A stretch of DNA of 39,747 nucleotides from Chitinophagaceae bacterium. Lineage in GTDB: Bacteria; Bacteroidota; Bacteroidia; Chitinophagales; Chitinophagaceae. A program made the translations under genes and the position numbers. The notes under the pieces are model-generated. The model had not been told where the DNA came from. It worked only from the letters and a program-made list of their open reading frames with translations, and made no database searches. Of this stretch, positions 24,387 to 31,046 are shown piece by piece. The stretch lies in NCBI GenBank assembly GCA_014379345.1, contig JACMLY010000003.1, forward strand, positions 1-39,747, given 5' to 3'. The first letter of the stretch is position 1. The number at the start of each line of letters is the position of its first letter.

Positions 24387-25637
24387 ATGATTGAATTAGT
24401 ACAAAGAATGTTGTTGTTGTTTGCTTTAGCTATCGTGTATACGAGCAACACCCGGCCGGCTTTTCCCGAAGTCAACCACGATAAACATAACGCGGCCAAA
24501 CGCTACGAAAATTCACGCGCAAATAAAAAGACCGGCCCGTTGCAATTCCGCAAACAGGTCGTAGCAGCAGAAAGTTTTGAGTCGGCGGGTGTATTTGACG
24601 TTAATAATGATAGTCGGTTAGATATTGTTTCAGGAGCATTTTGGTACGAAGGACCGGCGTTTTTGCGACGTCATTATATAGGACAGCCTAATCGATTCGG
24701 CGAGTATTATAATGATTTTTCAACGATCCCACTGGATGTTGACGGAGATGGGTGGATGGATTTTATTACGGGAGGATGGGCTGACACCGCAATCTATTGG
24801 CGAAAAAATCCTGGAAATAATAAAGAAGAATGGAAAAATATTGTTATCGGAAAAACGGGTAATATCGAAACAGCGCGGGCATGGGACATTGATGGCGATG
24901 GAATACCCGAAATCGTTCCCAACAATCCCGGCAAACCGGTTATGATATTCAAACTGAAACTGAATGACCGGGGTAAAGGAACGGGTTTCTTCCAGGGATA
25001 TGAAGTGTGGAACAGGCAGGCGCATGGAATGGGCTTTGGAGACATCAATAATGACGGGAGAGCTGATCTGATATTGGATAATGGCTGGCTGGAAGCACCG
25101 GCAAAGCCCTTTTCACAAAAATGGCTTTTTCATCCTGAATTCAGCACACAGGCAGCCAGCATACCGATTATTGTAAAAGATATCAATGGCGATGGCAAGA
25201 ACGATTTTATCGCCGGGAAAGCCCATGATTACGGGCTCAATTGGTACGAGCAAGTCAAGGATACAGGTGGTAAGCGTATATGGAAAAAACATGTGATCGA
25301 TCCGCTTCATTCACAGTTTCACACAATGGAATGGGAAGATCTTGATAACGACACGGTGCCCGAACTGATTACCGGCAAAAGATACCGGGCACATAATGAC
25401 GAGGACCCGGGTAGTAATGATCCGATCGGTTTGTATTATTACCAATGGAATGGTGAATCATTTACAAAACAGGTGATCAGTTATGGCCCCTTCGGGGAAG
25501 GTAAAGGAACAGGTATTTATTTTCAGGTGATAGATCTGCAGAAGGACGGAAGAAAAGATATTATTGTAGCAGGCAAGGATGGGTTGGTTATTTTTTATAA
25601 TGAAGGATATCAACGGAGGTTACACAATACGGAATAA
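24387..25637 (+). CDS. Exported FG-GAP/VCBS seven-bladed beta-propeller protein
   Basis: A 416-residue protein with an N-terminal hydrophobic leader (MLLLFALAIVYTS). It has seven evenly spaced calcium-binding DxDxDG-type motifs: DVNNDSRLD, DVDGDGWMD, DIDGDGIPE, DINNDGRAD, DINGDGKND, DLDNDTVPE and DLQKDGRKD. Each is followed by an aromatic-rich strand such as GAFWYEGP or GLNWYEQ. The count fits a closed seven-bladed propeller. Such proteins bind or cleave polysaccharides (for example in lyase families) or act as adhesins; no catalytic motif is evident. It is the last gene of the cluster, 40 bases after the SIS gene. A role in substrate binding is inferred. Confidence 0.88.
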   Translation: MIELVQRMLLLFALAIVYTSNTRPAFPEVNHDKHNAAKRYENSRANKKTGPLQFRKQVVAAESFESAGVFDVNNDSRLDIVSGAFWYEGPAFLRRHYIGQPNRFGEYYNDFSTIPLDVDGDGWMDFITGGWADTAIYWRKNPGNNKEEWKNIVIGKTGNIETARAWDIDGDGIPEIVPNNPGKPVMIFKLKLNDRGKGTGFFQGYEVWNRQAHGMGFGDINNDGRADLILDNGWLEAPAKPFSQKWLFHPEFSTQAASIPIIVKDINGDGKNDFIAGKAHDYGLNWYEQVKDTGGKRIWKKHVIDPLHSQFHTMEWEDLDNDTVPELITGKRYRAHNDEDPGSNDPIGLYYYQWNGESFTKQVISYGPFGEGKGTGIYFQVIDLQKDGRKDIIVAGKDGLVIFYNEGYQRRLHNTE

Positions 25638-25826
25638 AAATAGTTTTTCGATTGCTATTTTTAGCGCTGGTAATAGTTTAATGATATAGGATGTCTTAAT
25701 CAGAACTTCCATAATTGGTAAGGGGATGTCTTTCTAGAAATTGACATGCACGAAATAGAGATTACCACTTTTTGATGTGATATTTTGCCCATTTTTCAAT
25801 TTTGAGAGGCTCAATAGCCCTGTCAG

Positions 25827-25900
25827 GATGCCGCTCCTACGCGCGGATTGAAAGTTGGAATGTCTTTTCTACAAAGATTAAACTCCTGAGGGAGTTTTTT
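25827..25900 (-). repeat. Palindromic interspersed module, copy 1 (minus orientation)
   Basis: It carries CCGCTCCTACGCGCGG at one end and AACTCCTGAGGGAGTT at the other, joined by TTTTCTACAAAGATTA. The reverse complement has the same plan as the copies at 26134 and 30761: a short palindrome, ATCTTTGTAGA, a spacer, then a GCTCC-type palindrome. The GCTCC end has lost a base compared with copy 30915-30984. Confidence 0.7.
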
Positions 25901-25920
25901 GGGCGATGCCGAAATGTGGT

Positions 25921-26070
25921 TTTTAAGAACGGCTCCATTACCTTTTGCAGATTTGTTTGGTGAACTCTGATTTTAAAAACAGCTCCATTGCCGTCTGCAG
26001 ATTTGTTTGGTGAAATCTAGTTTTAAGATCAGCTTCATTAGCTTCTGCAAAGTTGTTTCTACAAGCTACA
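25921..26070. repeat. Three tandem copies of a 50-bp unit
   Basis: Units begin with TTTTAAGAAC at 25921, TTTTAAAAAC at 25971 and TTTTAAGATC at 26021, exactly 50 bases apart. Units one and two differ at about 8 of 50 positions. Unit three follows them for about 40 bases, then diverges. Each contains a GCTCCATTA-like word and TGCAGATTTGTTTG. Confidence 0.8.
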
Positions 26071-26133
26071 AAGATTACCTACCTGAAATAACTGCTAAAT
26101 CAGCAAGATTTTTCTACCAAAAACCCCATTTAA

Positions 26134-26203
26134 AACACCCCATCGGGATGAAATCTTTGTTGACCAAATCATAGCTTGGGACGTGCTCCGTAGGAGCACT
26201 ATC
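26134..26203 (+). repeat. Palindromic interspersed module, copy 2 (plus orientation)
   Basis: AACACCCCATCGGGATG, AAATCTTTGTTGACC, then GTGCTCCGTAGGAGCAC (a perfect palindrome with a one-base centre). Similarity to the copy at 30761-30830 continues past the end (CTTTCAGGAGATCTGCAAAT against a like stretch near 30833-30857). Confidence 0.72.
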
Positions 26204-26502
26204 TTTCTTTCAGGAGATCTGCAAATTTTTATTGAACCCATTGGGGGTCTTTAAAAACATGGTTGAACAAATAGTTATATCAGAGTCCGAAAAAAATTTC
26301 AGACCGGGCTCATCATTTTTGCAAATTTGCAGGCTCTTTTGCACTAAGTATAATATGCTGTGAATGCTTCATTTATGATATCAACAAATACTGGATTTTG
26401 TAGAATGTTCATCCCGGGTTTTATTTAGCATTTTATTCACATCTGAAATATTTCAGATTTCGTAAGGAAGATGTCGCAATTTGTGAAAATCAAGGGATAA
26501 TT

Positions 26503-27363
26503 ATGAAGGACTTTTCTATCAAGCACCTGGAGAACTTTTCGGGTATTAAAGCGCATACCATAAGGGTATGGGAACAAAGATTTGGAATTTTACAACCAAA
26601 TAGATCTAAAAGTAATATTCGTCATTACTCCCTGAATGATGTAAAGTTATTATTGAATACAGCCCTGTTGGTTAAAAACGGCTTCAAGATTTCTGAGCTT
26701 GCAGGAAAGGACCATCATTCCATTGCCACAAAAATCCGACAGCTTACAGCAGACAAAGCAAGGCGCGAAAAAGTGGTGAGCCAGCTGATCATATGTATGT
26801 ATTCTCACGACATTGAGCAGTTTGATGATATTTTGGACAGCTGTTTTGTTACCTGGGGTGTTGACATTACCCTTCAGGAATTGATTCTGCCATTTTTGGA
26901 AAAAGTTAAGTTATTATCTTATCACGATAGCAGCTGTGAGGCGCATTTTGCTATCACAGCCATCAGAAGAAAAATAATTTTAGGCCTGGAACGTGTACAC
27001 TCTAACATTAAGAGCAATAAATCGGCATTGCTTTTTTTGGCTGAAGGAGAGCATTATGATCTCATGCTTCTATTTATTTCATATATACTTAAAAAAAATG
27101 GGATTAAGGTTTGGTATCTGGGCACAAATATTTCGAAAGATAACCTTGGACTCATTTTGAGCTTAAAAAAGCCAGACTATTTATTCACCTATATCCCGCA
27201 CAAACAAAAATTTAAAGAACATGCGGTTATCCCTTATATCAATAAATATCTCACAGAAACGAATTTTGTTGTTGTCTCCTGCGAACAAAAATCAGCCAAG
27301 TTGGAAATAGACCCCCACGTGAGTTTCATTCATTACAACGATGTGGAGATCGCCTTAAAATAA
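26503..27363 (+). CDS. MerR-family regulator with a degenerate cobalamin-binding-type C-terminal domain
   Basis: A 286-residue protein. The N-terminus is a MerR winged helix (SIKHLENFSGIKAHTIRVWEQRFGI, then NIRHYS, residues 4-45). Residues 90-165 resemble the four-helix cap, and 170-280 the Rossmann-like cobalamin domain of CarH/LitR photoreceptor repressors (KSALLFLAEGEHYDLMLLF, then NGIKVWYLGTNI). The light-sensing relatives have EGERHELG with a cobalt-binding His. Here the equivalent is EGEHYDLM, with Tyr185 at that place. The cap's conserved Trp is absent and its Glu-His reads Ala-His. B12 binding is therefore doubtful. It stands alone between a repeat-rich region and a terminator; its targets are unknown. 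Confidence 0.87.
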   Translation: MKDFSIKHLENFSGIKAHTIRVWEQRFGILQPNRSKSNIRHYSLNDVKLLLNTALLVKNGFKISELAGKDHHSIATKIRQLTADKARREKVVSQLIICMYSHDIEQFDDILDSCFVTWGVDITLQELILPFLEKVKLLSYHDSSCEAHFAITAIRRKIILGLERVHSNIKSNKSALLFLAEGEHYDLMLLFISYILKKNGIKVWYLGTNISKDNLGLILSLKKPDYLFTYIPHKQKFKEHAVIPYINKYLTETNFVVVSCEQKSAKLEIDPHVSFIHYNDVEIALK

Positions 27364-27382
27364 TCTTTCTATCTGTTTATCG

Positions 27383-27400
27383 CCTGCTATAAATAGCAGG
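27383..27400. repeat. Perfect 8-bp hairpin downstream of the MerR gene
   Basis: CCTGCTAT-AA-ATAGCAGG. It begins 20 bases after the MerR stop codon and just before the stronger terminator at 27418. It may assist transcript ending or stability. Confidence 0.6.
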
Positions 27401-27417
27401 GAAACAGCCGATGGATT

Positions 27418-27447
27418 AAAAAAGGGACCGGGACCGGTCCCTTTTTT
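27418..27447. terminator. Bidirectional intrinsic terminator
   Basis: Arms 27418-27430 (AAAAAAGGGACCG) and 27435-27447 (CGGTCCCTTTTTT) pair perfectly across the loop GGAC. A GC-rich stem core with A/T runs on both sides makes it work in both directions. It sits between the convergent MerR gene (ends 27363) and ferritin-like gene (ends 27467), exactly where such a terminator is expected. Confidence 0.93.
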
Positions 27448-27466
27448 ATTTATAGTTGTTAATTTG

Positions 27467-28321
27467 CTAAACAATAAATGGATCAACAATTGCCAGAACC
27501 TGTTCTTTTGTTAACGGTTCATCAAATGCTTCGGAAGCATATTCTTTAGTAATTTCAAAGCCATTTATCCCTACAATTTGAACCCCGCCCTGGATTGTAA
27601 GTTCCTCGCCATTATAACTTGGCTGAACTGCCGGAGAGGCGATATTGCTATTATTAAGTGTGATCCATGGTAGTGGCATCCCAACAACAAAAGCGCTCGG
27701 CTTTCTGCTACGGATTTCTCTAACATGGGCAGCGTGTCTTGCCTCTACAGAATGTATCTGAAGAGCAGCTCTTAAAACTTCATTACTGCTTATAAGATTT
27801 CCGGCCTGCCCTTTATAAGCTCTCACACCGGTATCTTCGAATGTTTGAGATACGGCAAGATACAGATCGTAATTTGTAAATACCGCCGCAAAAGGTCCGG
27901 CATTACTACCATTTCCTGCAGTAAAATCGAATGTAGGTTTTGAAACCGGTGTTCCACCTAATGCTTTAATAGTTGCGATCAGAAATACTACGTGGGCGTT
28001 CTCATGTTTGGCGATCACTTCAAATGCCATCCGATCGTCCCCGGCAGGAATCAATCCCGACGCGGCAAGTCCCTTGTTATAAAATTCAGCTTCGAGATAC
28101 TCAAGTGTCAAAGCAAAATTCAAAACATCCAGAATTGCGCTGGAGGGGGCTTGACTATATGCTTTTTTAAATAGAGATCCGAGTGCAAGAGGCACCGTTG
28201 TCAATGCTAACTTGCCACTGAAATTGGCTAAACTTTTCATGGCGGCTCTTCTTCCATTTAGCCGATCGTACACTTCAGGATCTACTTTTTCTATTTGATC
28301 TATCACATTATGCAGGTTCAT
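27467..28321 (-). CDS. Exported ferritin-like domain protein (second of a paralogous pair)
   Basis: The start is set at the ATG at 28321 (MNLHNVIDQIEKVD), which leaves 10 bases after the upstream gene; longer versions overlap it. 284 residues. A leader-like segment with two arginines (NGRRAAMKSLANF) precedes a hydrophobic stretch. The four-helix ferritin-like domain (PF13668-type) follows. It shows candidate diiron ligands in LEYLEAEFYNKG, AKHENAHVVFL, TFEDTGVRAYKG and HSVEARHAAHVRE. A C-terminal extension of about 70 residues ends EPLTKEQVLAIVDPFIV. It shares domain plan and ending with its neighbour at 28332. An iron or oxidative-stress role is inferred from the fold only. Confidence 0.87.
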   Translation of the reverse strand: MNLHNVIDQIEKVDPEVYDRLNGRRAAMKSLANFSGKLALTTVPLALGSLFKKAYSQAPSSAILDVLNFALTLEYLEAEFYNKGLAASGLIPAGDDRMAFEVIAKHENAHVVFLIATIKALGGTPVSKPTFDFTAGNGSNAGPFAAVFTNYDLYLAVSQTFEDTGVRAYKGQAGNLISSNEVLRAALQIHSVEARHAAHVREIRSRKPSAFVVGMPLPWITLNNSNIASPAVQPSYNGEELTIQGGVQIVGINGFEITKEYASEAFDEPLTKEQVLAIVDPFIV

Positions 28322-28331
28322 ATTTTTTATT

Positions 28332-29048
28332 TTAAGAGGTTGGTAAATTACTGGCGTTGATTTTGGTAACAATATACTTGTCGGCAATTGCCAGAACCTG
28401 TGGAGGAGTTCTTACAACGTCCAGCCCCATTGCATTTATGACGTCATTACCTGCAAAATCTCCGTACTGAATTAAATCGCGGATGGCTGCTGCATGCCTG
28501 GCTTCTACAGATACAATTTTACCTGCCAGTAATAAATAAGCACCACTTTGCAATAATTCACCCGCCCCATTATAAGCCGATACACCCAGATCTTCAAATG
28601 CCTTTGCTGTTCCTAAAACGCTTGCTCTGCTCTTAAAATCGATGGAGCTGAAATCAACCTCTAATGCTCCGATCGCCTTATCTCCCAATGCATTTTTAAA
28701 GAATTCCCGGTGGGCAATTTCATGGGCGCATATACCTTTTAAATATTTCTTTTCCTTTTCAGTGGCGCCTTCATAATAAGATGAAACCACTTTTAAATAA
28801 AAGGCCGCTTCCAGTTGCTCAAGCGCATATGCGTAATTAAGGATCCCTATATCACCCGATCCAAGATCTACACCCTCTTTGGGCCGTGGATTAAAATACT
28901 CTCTCTGTTCCTTTGTGCATGAGGTAACTGCCATCGCAGTTGCGGCTGACAAGCCAGCATAGGTAAAAAATTTACGTCTTGAAACCTCCTTCGAAGGCAT
29001 CTCCTGCGGCAGGGCTAAAGTTTGATCTGATATTATTTTTTCTGACAT
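28332..29048 (-). CDS. Tat-dependent ferritin-like domain protein (first of a paralogous pair)
   Basis: A 238-residue protein with a twin-arginine motif (SRRKFFTYAG, Arg24-25) and a possible lipobox ending at Cys44 (VTSC). It may be a Tat-exported lipoprotein. The ferritin-like bundle carries the same candidate metal ligands as the next gene: LEQLEAAFYLK, CAHEIAHREFF, FEDLGVSAYNG and SVEARHAAAIRD. Its ending, PPQVLAIADKYIV, matches the end of the paralogue. The genes are 10 bases apart and form an operon that stops at the terminator at 27418-27447. Export by Tat fits a protein that acquires its metal before export. Confidence 0.88.
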   Translation of the reverse strand: MSEKIISDQTLALPQEMPSKEVSRRKFFTYAGLSAATAMAVTSCTKEQREYFNPRPKEGVDLGSGDIGILNYAYALEQLEAAFYLKVVSSYYEGATEKEKKYLKGICAHEIAHREFFKNALGDKAIGALEVDFSSIDFKSRASVLGTAKAFEDLGVSAYNGAGELLQSGAYLLLAGKIVSVEARHAAAIRDLIQYGDFAGNDVINAMGLDVVRTPPQVLAIADKYIVTKINASNLPTS

Positions 29049-29586
29049 GATTATTTTTTTAGCAATGAAAAATGATAAAAGGCATTTATGATCATTTTAC
29101 TAACAGTTTTACGATACCATTTTTCTATGGACCTCTCGCATAAAAAAATGCATATATGAATTTATTATCAATGATGTTATATCTGCTATTGGCTAATGCT
29201 TGCATGTCAATATTGAGATAAACGACCCTGTCTGAAATAAAGAATTATAAAAATTAGATACGGTGTTGCATTGCGGCCGGTTTTTTAAAGGAAGGAAATC
29301 TTTTGGGGCTTATTGGGTCCTGGAGCAAGACACTGATTTCACATAAAAAAAGAATGCCTGAAAAAGTGCCTGCATTGTTTAAGGGAAGGCATTGGTGTAC
29401 TAGCCAACCTTTAACAATTATGAGGCATATCAAAAGCTCTTCTAAAAATGAGGTGATTAATACTCGCAATCAGAATGATGAAAATCGTGGGGAAACAGTA
29501 AAATAAATTTTGAATTGACTCCATCAATGGTAATTGCTTCAACCTTTCAGGGGTAAAGGCAGCCTTACCTGACGAAAATATCTTTC
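29049..29586. other. 538-bp intergenic region, no confident gene
   Basis: It holds the promoter for the ferritin-like pair at its left end. Frames at 29303-29506 (plus, 67 codons) and 29254-29469 (minus) overlap each other and match nothing I recognise. Neither has convincing coding character, so I leave both out. No strong hairpin was seen. Confidence 0.4.
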
Positions 29587-30573
29587 TTAAGGCTTTCTTA
29601 CACCTTCATTGGTCATCTTAACCGGTTTAATAAAGCCTTTGTCATCGAAGAACATCTCATCGATACAGGTCACACGATGGTTGCCGTCCGTTTCCCCTAC
29701 CGGACGACGATGATAAATAATAAACCATTTATCTGATTTGTCTGCGTGAATGATGGAATGATGCCCTGCACCGGTTGCAATGGTAGAATCCTGTTGTAAT
29801 ATTTTTCCTACCCTCTCGAATGGGCCAAAAGGAGAGTCTGAAATGGAATACGCTACGGAATAATCTGGACCGGTCCATCCTCCTTCCGACCACATAAAAT
29901 AATACCGGCCATTTTTTATAAACATAAAAGGACCTTCCACATATCCTTTCGGTGTAATTTCTTTAAAAGTTGTTCCATCGTCAAAGGGAACAAGGCCCGT
30001 AAAGTCGTTCTTTAGCTTCGCAATATTACAATGCCGCCAACCACCGTAAATAATATAGTATTGTCCATCCTTGTCCTTAAAAACAAACTGGTCGATAGGT
30101 TGGGCGCCATTGTAAAATTTATCGATCAATGGTTTTCCGAGATAATCTTTGAACGGACCGGCGGGGTTATCTGCAACTGCGATACCGATGCCTCCATACT
30201 CATTATTATTTTGTATGTCGTTTGCTCCAAAAAACAAATAGTATTTGCCTGCTTTTTCAACGATAGCTGGCGCCCATACTGCCCGTTTGGCCCATTTTAC
30301 ATTTGCGGTATCCAGTATATTGCTATGCTTGTTCCAAATCACGAGGTCTTCGGATGAGAACGCGTCGAAAAAAACCTGCTGATTGTAGGGAGCGGAGTAG
30401 GTGGGATAGATCCAATACTGCTTATTAAATATTGCACCTTCCGGATCAGCATACCATCCCTGAAAAATGGGATTACCCGAAGTTTCTTTTCCACCGCCCG
30501 GTCTCCGAATTTTATGCGAACAACCTGAAAACACCATCGAAAACAAAAAACCTATCCAGATATTTTTTTTCAT
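29587..30573 (-). CDS. Glycoside hydrolase family 43 lipoprotein
   Basis: A 328-residue lipoprotein (lipobox VFSGC, Cys18) with a five-bladed GH43 propeller. The three acidic catalytic residues are visible in order: Asp in GWYADPEGAIF (general base), Asp in GAQPIDQFVF (pKa modulator) and Glu in GYVEGPFMF (general acid). AVWAPAIVEKAGKYYLFF and ATGAGHHSIIH are also typical. GH43 enzymes are mainly arabinosidases, xylosidases and endo-arabinanases; the linkage cannot be chosen here. It is a single gene flanked by repeat-rich DNA, separate from the cluster at 14358-25637, though it may contribute to the same glycan diet. Confidence 0.92.
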   Translation of the reverse strand: MKKNIWIGFLFSMVFSGCSHKIRRPGGGKETSGNPIFQGWYADPEGAIFNKQYWIYPTYSAPYNQQVFFDAFSSEDLVIWNKHSNILDTANVKWAKRAVWAPAIVEKAGKYYLFFGANDIQNNNEYGGIGIAVADNPAGPFKDYLGKPLIDKFYNGAQPIDQFVFKDKDGQYYIIYGGWRHCNIAKLKNDFTGLVPFDDGTTFKEITPKGYVEGPFMFIKNGRYYFMWSEGGWTGPDYSVAYSISDSPFGPFERVGKILQQDSTIATGAGHHSIIHADKSDKWFIIYHRRPVGETDGNHRVTCIDEMFFDDKGFIKPVKMTNEGVRKP

Positions 30574-30760
30574 TCCATTTTCATTTTTTGAATGTCGTTC
30601 ACCATTAAAGTGAATTCTATTCGTTTTAACACTAATGCTTTCACCGGTGATTGTTACTCCTTACGCTTTTTTGCGGTAAAAATAAGACTGGTAATTGTAA
30701 TCTGTGATCTCAATATAAAAGAAATAATAGCCTGATGCCCGATAAACATGCTTCAACCCC

Positions 30761-30830
30761 AACACCCCGTCGGGGTGCAATCTTTGTAGACCAGGTTTTA
30801 ACTTGGAATGTGCTCCGTGGGAACACCATC
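30761..30830 (+). repeat. Palindromic interspersed module, copy 3 (plus orientation)
   Basis: AACACCCCGTCGGGGTG, CAATCTTTGTAGACCA, a spacer, then GTGCTCCGTGGGAACACC and ATC. The first palindrome (CACCCCGTCGGGGTG) is perfect. Similarity with the copy at 26134 extends to about 30860. Confidence 0.75.
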
Positions 30831-30914
30831 TTTTCTGCAGGCATATCTCAAATTTTTGAAAAAGCATGAAATAGGTTTTGACGAAGAATACTCATTTGAG
30901 TTTTATGATTAAAA

Positions 30915-30984
30915 GATGCCGCTCCTACGGAGCGGATTGAAGGCGGAGGTATTTCTACAAAGATTAAACTCCTGACGGAGTTTT
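30915..30984 (-). repeat. Palindromic interspersed module, copy 4 (minus orientation)
   Basis: CCGCTCCTACGGAGCGG (perfect palindrome), GATTGA, a spacer, TTTCTACAAAGATTA, then AACTCCTGACGGAGTT. This is the most intact copy and reads as the inverse complement of copies 2 and 3. Confidence 0.78.
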
Positions 30985-31046
30985 ATAGGCCGAGATCCAG
31001 TGTTTTAATGAGGACATCAACACGATATTCAAGACTAAATCGAAAT

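Larger units (their letters stand above)
25638..26502. other. 865-bp repeat-rich intergenic region
   Basis: There is no gene between the propeller gene and the MerR gene. The stretch holds two oppositely oriented copies of a palindromic module (25827-25900 and 26134-26203), three tandem 50-bp units (25921-26070) and further decayed pieces of the same wording. The MerR promoter is presumably within 26340-26502. Confidence 0.7.
30574..31046. other. 473-bp intergenic region with two palindromic modules
   Basis: It contains the GH43 promoter region and two copies of the interspersed module in inverted orientation (30761-30830 and 30915-30984). A minus-strand frame at 30661-30867 is only a translation of the repeat and is not a gene. 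Confidence 0.7.

Noticed and set aside
25827..26203. CRISPR array from the repeated units in the 25638-26502 gap
   Set aside because: Repeats are degenerate, partly inverted, lack uniform spacers, and no cas gene is present.
29254..29506. Overlapping short frames on both strands in the 29049-29586 gap
   Set aside because: They overlap each other, have no similarity I recognise and no supporting signals, so neither can be defended as a gene.
30661..30867. Minus-strand 68-codon frame upstream of the GH43 gene
   Set aside because: It is the translation of a palindromic interspersed module and its flank, not a gene.
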